DNA of 64,000 nucleotides from Nageia nagi (taxonomy: Eukaryota; Pinophyta). The position numbers and the translations under genes are program-made. Within the stretch, counting starts at the first letter, position 1; every line of letters starts with the position of its first letter. Shown in pieces: positions 24,117 through 36,322 of this stretch. The notes beneath the pieces were generated by a model. That model was not told the origin of the DNA and made no database searches. It saw only the letters and a list, made by a program, of their open reading frames with translations. Location: NCBI GenBank assembly GCA_050084985.1, contig JBITNC010000001.1, positions 21,638,001-21,702,000 of the forward strand, given 5' to 3'.

Positions 24117-24399
24117 ACAAGCAAAGATTCAAATCATTTGGGTGTGAATAGGCCATATATTTATGTTTAGTGAGATATCACCCTTGATTTTCAAATATTA
24201 TATAAGGTTTCTTAAATCTTATTAGTGACTCTATAATCATACCAATCATATTTTTGAAACCCTAGCACCTCTAGTTCATAGATTTACCAAAACTAGTTCC
24301 ATAAATTCTTCCCAATAGGCTAAATTTTTAGAACTATTAGTTCCTTAAAGGATGATAAATTTAGAAGGTTTTCTAGACTCTCTTTCCATAAATACCTTT

Positions 24400-26040
24400 G
24401 ATATACATTCCATTAATAGTTGTATTTGATTAAGTCTAACAAAGTACTTCAACTCACATAACTAGTCCAAACATGACTTAACATTCCCCTGCATACTTTC
24501 CTTCTTGGAATAATATACATCCATTGGTAGTTCTTGCCAATTCCTCAGATATTCCCTAAGCATCCTTTAAATTTTTTCCTTAATATCATAGATTAGAAAA
24601 AATGTCATATGAACATTACCAATATGTATCTCTTTTAGCCTCTAGTTTTGATATCAATGATGAAACTATCATGACTATATTGTTATCACATTCTTTTGAA
24701 GGAAAAGTAGTATAATGGTCCTCAATCTATAAATACATAGAGAGAGTTATGTCAAGCTCTAATCAAGAGATTTTCTAAATATGGTAATGATAGTACATTT
24801 TTTTATCCTTATTGCATGTATTAAAAGACATACATATGAGTCTATGGATGATTTTAACATCAAATTTTAGAAAATTTGGAAATCCATCCTAACAAGAATT
24901 AGACCAACTAATGATCAAGCCTTGGTATACTATAGGAAATCCTTCCACATAGATCTAAATGTGTTGATTTTTATGTTCAAAGATACTTTCCCACAAGTAT
25001 ACCAAATAGCAAAAACTATTGAACACACATTAGTCTCCTTAGTAAAGATGCAATCAAGATCCATTATGTCCTTATTTCCTAATTTACCTCTAAAGCAATC
25101 TCCATTACATTTTTTTCATATAAGAGTGCTAGCTTTACCACCTCCTCCTCCTAAACCTATGGCATAAAACCAAGTACTTGCACTCCTAGCTCTTGCATCT
25201 ATAAGTACAAGTACTAGTTCTAAATCAAAAGAGGAAGAGAGGATAAGGCAATTGGAGATAACCATTAAGAACTTAAAAATAAGCTTACTTTACAAGAGAG
25301 GCAAAATCAAGGCTTCAATTTTAAGAGATATGATAATTAATATCAACCAAGATTTCAACCTAAAAAGAACCAACTTGAACAACCTCCTACTCCCAAACCT
25401 ATAGAAAATGCAATCTTAGCTAGTTTTGAAGAAAGTGATGGTATGGGTATTATAGAATGGTGTCCTCATTATTCAATTCCACATTTTCTAGACTCCTATG
25501 TGATGTATCAACACTAATATTTAGTATTACATTATGACCAAATGGTAGAACCTACACTAGACCCTATTGTAGATCTTACCATTGTTAATCTTTGGATTCT
25601 AGATTATGCTGAAGAACAAACCAATTGTGTACAAACTAGACCTTCTACTTGAATAGCCCAGTAGCAAGCCCAAGTCACTTAAAACAATCAACAACCCATT
25701 CCAACTCAACTTGATCCAAAGAGAGCTAAGGATCCTATGTTTCAACCATAGAATCTAATAAATAAACATCTAAATCATCTGAGTCAAGTTTCACAAGGCC
25801 CAAGTAATGTTGCTCTTGTTGCAAGAAACCCTACTTAGACTAGAAATGATATCTTCAAAAGAGAAAGACCTGCTCTATTAAAATATCCATTTATAACTAA
25901 ACATCATAAGGAGAACCCTACTCACAAATATAGATCTTATCAACCTATATAATCAAGTAAGTCATCCTCTTATATTCTATATAATATTATGGAAGAATTG
26001 AAAAGAACACCTTCTAAAATGATAATGTTTGATGCATTAA
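24400..26040 (+). pseudogene. gag: Element B gag (decayed)
   Basis: Gag forms the cytoplasmic particle. In-frame segments read YEHYQYVSLLASSFDIND near 24610-24660. From about 24850 to 25050 they read FRKIWKSIL, NDQALVYYRKSF and FPQVYQIAKTIE, the order seen in Tat-like Gag capsid regions. A proline run (PPPPP) at 25140-25157 follows. The last clear block, near 25980-26040, is a short helix-like stretch (IMEELKRTPSKM) before the protease. The frame at 24922-25167 is the longest open part. Stops elsewhere are mainly TAG or TAA in place of Gln codons. No CCHC knuckle is visible. Confidence 0.78.
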
Positions 26041-26119
26041 GGATTTTGGGTCAAATTGACCTTTTGTAAGAAGCTTTGAAGATTAAGAATAGTAAGAAAA
26101 GGGAAAAAAATGGAAACAT

Positions 26120-26640
26120 AATGTTTGTAAATTTTGATGATGTCCCTCTAGCTCCTATAGGTATAAGAAGACCTCCACTTTTTTATCTATCCCTTAGATT
26201 AGAAGGTTGGGTAGTTAACAACGGAAGGTTGGGTAGTTAACAACTATATGATTGATATTGGAGCTACTATTACCATTGTTCCTAAATCTATTGCAAATGA
26301 GATGAAATTGTATATAACTTGATTTATAGATGGATTCATACAATTAGATTCTTCCCTTGTAGATATGATTGGTAGTATTAAAGGAGTTTTCATAACCCTA
26401 AATGCATTCCTTGATATTTATGTCATTTAGGATATAATTGTAGTTGATATTCCACCTTTGGGATCTTCTTATCTAGAGAATTACCTACTTAGTTGAGAGG
26501 TTATTTAGCCTTAGATTGTACACACTTTCTACTTTATTTCCGAAATAAGCATGTCAAAATTCTAAATGAGGGTACCAAGAATGTCCATCTTATGAAGATC
26601 ATTAAACAAAATAAAATGAAGGACCTAAAGAAAGTAGATA
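26120..26640 (+). pseudogene. Element B aspartic protease (decayed)
   Basis: The active-site block MIDIGATITIVPKS lies at about 26250-26290, where the canonical motif is D-T/S-G-A; the Thr/Ser is Ile here. It is followed by QLDSSLVDMIG near 26340-26370 and by VVDIPPLGSSYL near 26440-26480. Downstream, RGYLALDCTHFLLYFRNKH (26490-26545) matches the linker after protease in Tat-like polyproteins. A direct duplication of aaggttgggtagttaacaac at 26203-26242 precedes the active site. Two in-frame stops are present. Confidence 0.8.
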
Positions 26641-27329
26641 CATTTTAAAGGGATCCACTAATGGAATCACTAATAACCATAGAGATTATTTTAGTAAATG
26701 ACCTTAATTATCAGGTCATTGAGATTAGCATGGGTAACTACTACTTATATGAAAATGTCCAACCAATCTTAGTCTCTACTAAAAATGAACATGAAGTATG
26801 GATGATGTTCTTTGATGGGGCCATATGTAAACATGGTTGTAGTGATGGTATTATTTTTAAATCACTTGAGGGATACATGAGAAGGTTTTCATTAAAATTC
26901 ACATGGACTTGCACCAATAATGCTACTAAATATGAAGCTCTACATTTGGGGCTATCAAAAGCTATCAACATGGGTATCATATGCATAGTAGTCTATGGTG
27001 ACTTTGAGGTGGTTATAAATTACATCAGAGATAAGATTAGTGTAAGGCATCATTATTTGAATACATACAAGAATAGGGTATAAGATTGTATTTCTTTAGA
27101 ATCACACTCTAAGTGGGGGTAATATATTATCATTCTTTTATTCTTTCATTCTTTTTACAAATTCTTTCTATTCTAATTCTATGCCCTTTAATATAAAATT
27201 TGAATTTGTTATAAGCGCTTAATATGAAGAATTTTTAGAGTTATTAGCAATTGACTATTGTATATATAATTCAAATATTATCGAAGTAAATTTTAAATCT
27301 TAGATATTTTACCTTGTAAAATTCCTAAC

Positions 27330-27480
27330 AAAGTGTCTAGGAGTTGTACAAATACAATGTCTAGGAGTTGTGTAAATACAAAGTGTCTAGGAGTTGTGTA
27401 AATACAAAGTGTCTAGGAATTGTGTAAATACAAATTATCTAGGAATTGTGTAAATACAAAGCATCTAAGAGTTTTGTAAA
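27330..27480. repeat. Tandem repeat (about 26-28 bp) in LTR E
   Basis: About six units of the type gtgtctaggagttgtgtaaatacaaa occur back to back, with small differences. They lie in the U3-like upstream part of the LTR. Confidence 0.8.
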
Positions 27481-27484
27481 TGTA

Positions 27485-27870
27485 GGTCCAAGATATCAAA
27501 CAAGTACCATTTATTTTGAGTGATTACATCATAGTTTTTAGCAAAAATTAGAGGGTCCTAGAATAAGTAATAGAGGGTGAAGATTCCTGAAGATATCAAA
27601 TAGAGCCAATCAATTTTGAGTGATGACATCATAGTTTTTGGTAAAATTTAATGGGTCCTAAAATAAGCAATGGTGGGTGAAGATTCATGAAGATATCAAA
27701 TAGATCCCATCAATTTTAAGTAATGACATCATAGTTTTTAGTAAAAATCAATGGGTCCCTAAATAAGTAATGGCAAGTAAAGATTCACAAAGATATCAAA
27801 CAAAGCCCATTAATTTTAATTAATTTTAAGTGATGATGTCATAGTTTTTTAGCAAAAATTAGTGGGTCTC
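27485..27870. repeat. Tandem repeat (about 95 bp, 4 units) in LTR E
   Basis: Each unit contains agatatcaaa(c/t)a, ttttgagtgatgacatcatag and gggtcc(t)aaaataagtaatgg-type blocks. Units start near 27490, 27590, 27690 and 27790. Confidence 0.75.
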
Positions 27871-29429
27871 AAAAGAGTTAGATCATCAACAAAGCCTAGA
27901 AAAAAGAAATAAGACCTACCAAATTGAGGAAAGAGTAATAGGAAAGAAGTAACACTCAAGTCCACTTGATCTTTAGTATCTAACCCCCAAGACCCTATTA
28001 ATGTATCGACTCTAACTCATTTCCACATAACAGTAGCAGTTCCTTCTCAAACTAAGTTGATATATTATTCACAAATTCCTATTATTTTGTTCATTCACAA
28101 CTATAGTATGGATCATAAATAGTTGTAGAGAAGTATATAGCTACTAATAGAGCACAATACCAGATCATATCTATCAAATTATAGATAAGTACTCATTCAA
28201 TTAGCTATAGTGCCATTTTCAATTAACTATAAGGCCAAAGAAGGAGCAGTCAATGACATGTCAAAAAGATTGTGACTCTATGGATATGATTGTTTAGAAA
28301 TTACAAATTCTTAGATAGTTATGCTATTAGTACTTATTCATTGTGTAATCTAACATAGTTGTAGTATTTATTATGAATAGTTTTCTTCACTAGCTCCATT
28401 CAAGATATGTAATTATGTATATTAATGAGAAATAACCACCCAATAGTGGAGAAAGATATATAAATGGTAAATTTTTAGAAATTAAAAAGGTTAGACATTT
28501 TAGCAAATTTGCTTAGATTTGTAAGATGCTTTCATATATGATAATACCAACAGATAATGCTTTGCCCTCTTTTAACAAGTGGCTATTTATTACTTTTGTT
28601 AATGCTATGTGTGAGATGTTTTCTTAAAATTATGGCTATGTATTGTGATTGCAAGAACTCAAGGGTAAGATTGCTTTCTATTCTTTATCTTGGCTATGGA
28701 TTGCTACCTGTGCTGTAATGCTTGGGTTGTATATTTTTTTCTTAAGTTTTACTTCATTTGTTTATCTCTTTCCTATAACTCTTTACCTTTCTATTTCTTT
28801 CTTGTTACTTTAAACCTTCATAATAGATAGGAACTAGCCTATAATCTAGAGATTGAATAGAAAACCAACATAAGCACATTCTCACCACCTTCTGCTCTCT
28901 CAATGAACATACTACTATGGGAAGTGGAGAACACAACCAGACCAAACCCCTTGAGGTACTATACTGATTAATAAGGATCTATTGGAATCATTCCTAGAAA
29001 TTAGTTTTATTCATATTCCATAGAAGTACAATCAAATTATTGATGCACTTATAGGAAAAGGAGCACATTTTAATCCTACTCAATACAAAAGAGGTAGTTG
29101 TGGAGTCAAAGTGTTTTTTAGGCCATCTATATCTGACACTAAAATTTTTTTGGTAGGTATTTTACTCCAATGATAATATCATTAACTTTTTGATATATGA
29201 AGTAGTAGCTCACACCTTTGGTATTAGAATTAGATATTATTCAACTAAAAAATAATCTTATACCCAAATGCTTTCTTTTCTTTGAATGGTTTTTTCATTT
29301 TGAAGATGTTCAAAGAGCTAAAATGTTAGTTGTTCAAAAGCAAAGCAATGTGGACCTAGAAGTTGAACTAGTAAAATGTATAAAAGTTGGACCAGAATGC
29401 ACTGAGAAAGAAAAATAAGTGCTACTTTA

Positions 29430-30200
29430 GATTTACCATGATTTTTCCAAGATAATTGCATGGACTTATGATGATTTAAATACTTATGATAAGAATGTGA
29501 TCCAACACATCATTAAACTTGAGCCAAATGCCAAGCCATACAGGAAAAAGCAAAGGATGGTAAACCCAAGGATAGATGAAGCTATGAAATAAGAATTTCT
29601 TAAGCTACTAGATGCTAAAATTATTTATCCTATTAAGAATTCTTCTTGGGTAGCTAATTTAGTCATAGTAAGAAAAAGTATCTAAGAAATCAAACTGTGT
29701 GTAGATTTTAGAAATCTAAACTAAGTCTTCGTAAAACATAACTATCCTCTTCCTCTTATGAAATAAATCTTGCAAATAGTATCTGAAGCATGTGGATTTT
29801 CTATGATATCTAGATTTTTAATATTCAATCAAAATTGGGTAAGGATGAGGATCAATATAAAATTGCATTTACTACCAAGTGGAGAACATTTGCATTTTAG
29901 AGAATGTCTTTTGGTTTCTCCAACATTGGGGTTACTTTTTAGAGAGCAATGGACCATGCCTTTGGTGAGTTAATTAATAAGGCAATCCTACTCTACTTAG
30001 ATCATATTACTATATTTTATAGAACTAGAAAGACTCACATAGACCACCTGAGGTAAGTTTTTCATAAATGCATACAATTCAAGATTTTTATCAATCCAAA
30101 AAACAATATTTTTATGGTTAAGCAAGGAAAACTACTAGGTCATATTATTTCAAAATAAAGGTTGGAAATTGATCCTAATAGAATTAAAGCTATTAAGGCA
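29430..30200 (+). pseudogene. Element B reverse transcriptase (decayed)
   Basis: The N-terminal block IIAWTYDDLNTYDKNVIQH (from about 29454) is followed by PNAKPYRKKQRMVNPRID, WVANLVIVRKS and CVDFRNLN with YPLPLMK (29700-29760). The catalytic motif at 29994-30005 reads YLDH instead of YLDD, so the second metal-binding Asp is His. Downstream RTRKTHIDHLR and KQGKLLGHIIS (to about 30150) complete the thumb side. The segment between YPLP and YLDH is frameshifted; the remnant EHLHFRECLLVSPTLG lies where the TPWGTF..MPFGL block belongs. The copy cannot be active. Confidence 0.9.
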
Positions 30201-30620
30201 TTGCTTTAACCCTCAAATAAGATGTCCCTACAATTTTTCCTTGGTTAAATTAATTTTTTTCATATTATTTCTCCAATCATAGTAATGGTAAAAAATGATG
30301 CTCAATTCTCTTGGTCAGATGAGGTAAAAAAAGCTTTTCATGATATCAAAAAATCTATAAGAGAAGTTATAGTTTTGAAAAATTCAAATTTTTCAAAAGA
30401 TTTTATTATGTATGCTTATGGAGTAGATAAAAATATTATAGACATATTGGAAAAAAATATGACCAAAATAAATAACATCCTATAGCCTTTCATAGTCAAA
30501 CATTGCATAAACATCATGTAAAAAACTTATTCATAAAAAAGCAAGTGTTCTTTATTATAAGAGGCCTAAACAATTCAAGGATTATGTGTCCCAAAATAAA
30601 ATTCTTGTATATGCCATTCA
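30200..30620 (+). pseudogene. Element B RNase H (RT-linked, decayed)
   Basis: The open frame at 30285-30485 reads FSWSDEVKKAFHDIKKSI and VLKNSNFSKDFIMYAYGVD, the connection (tether) and first RNase H strand of gypsy elements. The usual TDAS catalytic segment reads AYGV, so the first Asp is lost. The following part has frame breaks. Confidence 0.78.
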
Positions 30621-30699
30621 CCCTTATGTAAGAAACTATGTTCTCCAAGGAGAATTGGTGAAGGAAAAGCTATTTGGATAACAAGAATAATAGAATATG

Positions 30700-32070
30700 A
30701 TGTTGAAATTAATCCAACCAAGCTTATTAGAGGAAGGGTACTCTTTGAGAACATAGCTTAGGTAGCACATATGATTGCTTTCATAGAGGATGAAGAGCAT
30801 ATCAATGAGGAGAGTGATTGGATAAAATAATATATTATATATTTCAAAACTAGATGCTACCTTGAATCTCTTGATAGGTTTTAGAGAAGAAGATTCAAGC
30901 TATAAGCATTAAAATTTACATTGATTGATGATCATCTATATAGAAAAACTTTTGATCAAACCTTGTTGAGATGTTTAAGTCAAGATGAAGCCTAGAGAAT
31001 TCTACATGAATTTCACTATGGATTATCTAGAGGACATTATAGTGTTCCTACTACAACAATAAAAATATTATAGATAGATTATTATTGGCTCACTATATTC
31101 GAGGTCTTCTATAAGATAAACTAGGAATGTGATAAGTATAACAAGTATGTGGAAAAAAGAAGACAAACTGCTATGCCTCTAAAACTTATGGTCTTTGAAC
31201 AGCCTTTCCAACAATAGGGTTTAGACTTCATTAATGTTATTAATACAAACTCTTCAATGGATCATAAGTTTATTCTAACTACACTATACTATTTTACAAG
31301 ATAATCAAAAGTCATACCATGCAAAAGTACAGATCAAGAGGAAGTAATTAAGATGATTAAAAGATTAATCACTCAATTTAGTATCCTACAAACCATTATA
31401 TTAGATAATTATTTTGCATTTATTGAGGCTAACTTATCAAAAAAATTATTGAGTATAGGATCTATTGGTTATTCTCTTCAAATTATTACCCATAAAGGAA
31501 TGGGTTGGCTAAGTCAATGAATAAAAACTTGACCCAAATCATCAAAAGAACCATTGAAAGGAATCTTAAGAAGTGGCACACAAAGTTGGACTATTCATTA
31601 TGGGCTGATAGAATTAGTGTCAAGTATGCTATCAAAATAACACCCTATGCATTATTTTATGGTAAGAGACCTATGCTACCTATTCATCTTGAGTTTCTTG
31701 TATTGAAAAACCTACAAGAATTAGAAGACTATGACTTCAAGCCATTACAAGTCAAATTAAATCAATTGATCAAGCTAAAAGAAGATAGAAATAAATCTTA
31801 TAAGACCTTCTAACAAAGAAAAAGATTATCAAAAATTGGTTCAATAAAAAGAAGTCTTCCTAGTCAAAGTTTGAAGTTAGAGATATAGTCTTCAAATGGG
31901 ATGAGGAAAGAGCAAAACCTGAGAAATATCAAAAATTTGATTTCTTATGGAGTGGGCCTTATATCATCATTTAAACCTTCCAAAAATGCATTCAAATTGT
32001 AGGATATTTCTAGGTATTAGGAGCTACCTATACTAGTGAATGGGATCCATCTTAAACATTATCGGGTAAT
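30700..32070 (+). pseudogene. int: Element B integrase (decayed)
   Basis: The N-terminal zinc region (31000-31160) reads LRCLSQDEA, HEFHYGLSRGHY and CDKYNKYV. The second Cys of the HHCC finger is changed to Tyr. The first catalytic Asp is in GLDFINVI (about 31217). The second is in ILDNYF (about 31395), normally VDNG. The region around the third catalytic residue is frameshifted near 31490. The open frame at 31505-31813 carries MAKSMNKNL, LWADRISVKYA and YALFYGKRPMLPIHLE, the standard C-terminal part. A GPY/F-type motif (LWSGPYII) is at about 31945-31970. This is the most complete domain of the element. Confidence 0.88.
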
Positions 32071-32079
32071 ATGGTGATT

Positions 32080-35000
32080 TCATAACACCCTCTAGAGTTG
32101 TAGTGTAAATAATCTTATTTAATTAGTTTTTCTATTAATTATGTTTATTTGCAAAAAAATGTATATATTATGTTTATTGTAGGTGCAGTTACCAAGGAGG
32201 TAGATAGCCATTAATGTTGATATTTATTAGGTATGGTGGTGATTTAGTATGAAGGACACAAAATGTTTTATCAAAAGATCAACATTCAAAGCAAGATTTT
32301 CTAGAAAAAATCCACTAGCTCATGCCTTACATACTAATTTAAAATTTACATGCTTGAGTTTAATGCCACCTCACCTATCAAGTTTGACATAACACTTCAC
32401 ATGCAAAATCCAACTTTGTTAATGCATTAATGATCATAAATAGGTGGAAGTTAGAAACTCCAAGAAAATAAAACATAGTCCTGATTCTATCATTCCTCTC
32501 TTAGCAAATTTGAGAGCCCAAGTTTTTGAGTGTTTGCAAAGCTATACTATTTATAGAGATTTCAATGCTAGTGTGAGAATGAGTTATATTTGTGATACAA
32601 TTGAAGTATCAAGCTTAATATTTACCCAAGCTATAAAGAAACTACTTAGCATAATGGGTAAACTAGAGTAGACTATGATTATTTCAAGGGAAGAGGTTGA
32701 GGAGCTATCAAAGATACATGAAGAATACTTAGATAATTTCTATATGATAAACTAGATAGATAAGAGAGTGCTTAATCACATGGATACCTACCATGTGGAT
32801 GTAGAAAGTCCATTTATGCAACATGAGAGGCCCATAGTGGTGGGGAAGGGTAAAATGATAGTCCTTGGAAAAAATATCATACTTGACCTAGGGTTGAAAT
32901 ATTTTATGCCATATGAATATTTCACTTGCTTAGAGCTATTTATCATCATTACTTTAAGGTACATCCCATAGGGATACATTATCAAGAAATACAAGGAGCA
33001 ACTTGCTTATACTACTCCCCTACCCCCATTGTGAATGCACTTGCAATTTCAAATGATAGAAGCTTCCATGTTAAGAAGCAAGTTGATATAAGAAAGGAAA
33101 AGTGAGATTTTTATCAATATGAGGATGACATGATCAACTAGCTTGATGAAAGATATGGAGGTAGTACCACCAAGCTCCTCCAAAGCTATGATATTACATT
33201 ATTTGAGAAAACTCAAGACTGATAAGTCCTACAACCTCTAGAGGTGATTCTAAGGTGTATGATCCAAATTGAAGCTGATGAGGCCATGGTCAGGAAGGCT
33301 TATGATATTGTTGAAGGGTTAATATGTTATGTTTTTGCTACCTTATTTTTGAATGATATCAAAAATGATTTATTTTATATTGAAAAGGGTAATTTTAGAC
33401 ATTTCTCTTTTTGTGGTAGTTGATTTTCCATAAAAATATGCAATTTTTGGTTGATGATAGATTATTTGTAGTGTAAACCATCACTTTTATAGATCCTTTA
33501 ATTGATATGAAGTTTTCAATACTCACCAAAGTTCATGGATATTATCACATGTTCATGGAGAATATTTTTTCCCTAGTATTGAAGATTCTCATGGGGAGAA
33601 ATGTACATAGATTGCACCTAAATCTCCAAAAAGAGCAGAAAGATGGCAATAAACTTGGAGACTAGTATTTCTTGAAGGAGAGGATAGTTATTATAAAGTA
33701 CAAGTATGTTGAAACTCCCTTTTTGCTACCCAAATTTGCTACCCCATAATTGTATTATTTAGAGATGGGTAGAAAATGTGTGCTATAGAAACCAGATATG
33801 GGTAGGTAGTAATTTTAGTCTTGTAATCAAAATGTCATCTATAGCAAGTAGTTTTACATTAATATAAGTAGATTATAAATATGAGTTATTAAATTTAATA
33901 GTTCAAATTTTTAAGTTAGAAAAAGTATAAGATGAATGGATCTATGACCCCTTAGGAGAATGTATAAAAATAATAAAGGAAATAAAAAAAATGTATAATA
34001 TTCAATCATGAAGCTCAACCCCATATTGAATATTTTGCTAACTAGACTAAGCACAAAGTTAAAACATCCCTAGAGTGGGAATTTGGTATTTTAGATAAGG
34101 ATTTGATGGTCTTAAAAGAGTTGAAAAAGTATATAATATGGGAAACCAAAAGATAAGATTTTACCTTGACCGCAAAGGTCATTACCTAGTTGTGGGATGA
34201 ATTGAAATGGGGTCCTAATAAGATTGAATATTTTACTAAGTAAAAATTTGAATATACTAGCAAGGCAAAAAATGTTGAAAATAATCCTTTTTGTGACTTT
34301 AAACATGATTAGTATTGGCATGCACAATATATGAAAGACCTTCTTCCAAAGAACAAGTAACCCTTACCACCCAATTTTTAGGGTAAAACATCACAAGATG
34401 ATCAACCATTGGTGTAATGGAAAGAAGAGCTCAAATACCCTAAAAGGAGAAAACTTGAAGAAAAATCAAGCTAAAAATAAGGACTAAGGAAGAGAAAGGA
34501 AATTCTAATGGAAATGGTTACTACTTCTAGGGAATATTCCTCCAAGAAGGAAATAATAATTAAGTTAAAAATCAAATAACCAACTAAAAAACAATAAGCC
34601 TCAAAGAAAAAGTACTTACAAAGAAGCCACCTTCCCTAAGCAAGTATTGATCCCATCTCCATGTGTACAAGAGGAGGAGCCAAAGCTAAGCATGGGAGAT
34701 AATGAACTCCTAAATGTAGAGACCCATAAACCTCAAAGCACAAACATGGTAGCATTCTAGGATGCATAAGAAGAAGTTGGAGATGAAGTGTAGAAAGGGG
34801 GAGGAAAGACTTCAACCCAAAAAACAAAGCATCAAAGAAAGATATAATTGCTACATAAGGGAAGGAAGAAGATAAATAAGAAGAATTCACTATAGAAATA
34901 GTAAATGAGATGTCTACCCCAGAAACACCTACATTAACATTAAAAAAAGGTACATCTTAACATTATTTAATCCCTTACTCCACCACCTTATGCAAGGAAA

Positions 35001-36322
35001 TATAAAGTATTTTTTCTACTGAATTAGTAGAGTTGATTGATTGGGAAACATTCATTAATAAACCCCCTGTACTCATAAAGCAACAAGGAAGATTATTGAG
35101 TAAAGTTATAAATACAAGGGATATTAAAATTGTATAGATGACCTTCAAGGATGGGTAGCTAGATACAAACCCCATCATAGTTATAAATGTAAATATATAG
35201 AGTGCTCAAGAAATAGATCAATCCAAGGTTTTGGTTGATACTTCCTTGGCTTTTGGAAATATTCTCCAATCTATGGAGGGCAAAATAGATAAAATAAATA
35301 AAAAGATTTATCATATAAAAAGAGATTACTCTAAAAGGATAAAATGATGGCTAGATTACTAAATCAAAATAAAGAATTGATTGAAAAATTAGTTGAGTAA
35401 AATATTAAACATGATAAGAACCTACAGGAGTCTAAGGCAAAGCTAAAGACATTAAAGAAGTAGATTGAAGAGGTCAAGGCTCAATCCAGTGTCATAAAGT
35501 AGAAAAAAAATTAGAAAATAAATAAGAGCTTAAAAAGATTATAGTAGCTAATAATGTTTTAAATGATAATAAGGTAAAGCTACTGCAAATCATCAAAGAC
35601 CATAGGAAAAATTTGATGGAGTAGATTGAAGAAAGAATGGTTATCCTATCCAAAACTATATTATTTGAAATATTAAGTAGAATAGGCAATACTTTTATAT
35701 GGTACTCAAATTAAGATCCAAAAGTTAATCCTAGAATCATTGAGAGAAAAAATTGAAGAAACATAGTTTTAAATTAGGGTTATAACAAAAAAAGATCTAG
35801 CCAATGTAAATCTAAGGCCAAAATAAATAATTTTGATAAGAATAGAAGATATTTATGATTTAAAAGATTTGGTGTTATCCCTAGACCTAGAAAAGGATCA
35901 ACTAAAGGTAGCAATTATTATTGTAAATATGTTTTTCAATTATTTAATTCAATGAAAAGACTCCCAAATTATAGGAAGAATCACATGTATAGAGTAGTAC
36001 CGATCGATAGATGGTAAATACTAAATTAGTTTTAGAGAAATATGTAGCAATAAACTTGTCTGAGAAATAATTCTTAGATTTGCAAGACATGAATGAGTGA
36101 GCTCAGGAGGTGGTTGCAAGATTTTTAAATGTTGTTAGATTGGAGGATGTTTTAATAAAGATCTCTAGGATTTGTACAAGAAGATCCAATCCTTATTGTC
36201 TACATAATTGATTCCTTAGCAACAAGAATCACAAAAAGATACTACTAAGTAAGCAAGTGGGAGTGGTCAATAAGGGTTTTATTCTTTAGCAGGATAAAAA
36301 CCCCAAAGAGCCACCAAAAGAT
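32080..36322 (+). pseudogene. Element B post-integrase coding region, unidentified
   Basis: About 4.2 kb between integrase and the 3' LTR holds a chain of broken frames on the coding strand. Frames at 32444-32671 and 32768-32971 (LGLKYFMPYEYFTCLELF) match element A. So does a block near 34020-34215 (EAQPHIEY, WEFGILDKDL, LKKYIIW, LWDELKWGP). A lysine- and glutamate-rich stretch at 35340-35520 (NKELIEKLVE, LKTLKK, IEEVKAQ) looks like a coiled coil. Most stops are TAG or TAA where Gln would fit. I do not recognise the product. No signal peptide or membrane segment is evident, which argues against a typical envelope protein. The last bases before the LTR (ccaccaaaagat) are the shared polypurine end. 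Confidence 0.65.

Larger units (their letters stand above)
27087..28973 (+). repeat. Solo LTR E inserted in element B
   Basis: It starts TGTATTTCTTTAGAATC and ends ..gattaata. It is 1887 bp and resembles the LTRs of A and B in its ends and in the tccacttgatc..cccaagaccctattaatgt block. It is flanked by aagat (27082-27086) and aggat (28974-28978), a 5-bp target duplication with one change. The host reading frame continues on both sides. With no internal region, it is a solo LTR left by recombination between two LTRs. The final TA is probably a decayed CA. Confidence 0.85.
26661..29160 (+). pseudogene. Element B additional RNase H upstream of RT, split by solo LTR E
   Basis: The open frame at 26661-27083 has WMMFFDGAICKHG, TCTNNATKYEALHLGL and VVYGDFEVVINYI. 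These match the FDGA, CTNN.AEYEAL.LGL and GDSELV motifs of the extra RNase H of Tat-group elements; the Glu of AEYEAL and the Ser of GDSELV are changed. The frame stops at a TAA just before LTR E. Beyond E (from 28974) the same frame resumes as DLLESFLEISFIHIP and then IIDALIGKGAHF, the C-terminal end of this domain. Joining across E needs only that stop to be an old CAA. The domain sits between protease and RT, as in element A. Confidence 0.85.

Noticed and set aside
27330-27480. A possible CRISPR-like array of short regular repeats.
   Set aside because: Units are directly adjacent with no unique spacers, and they lie inside an LTR in a plant-like sequence.
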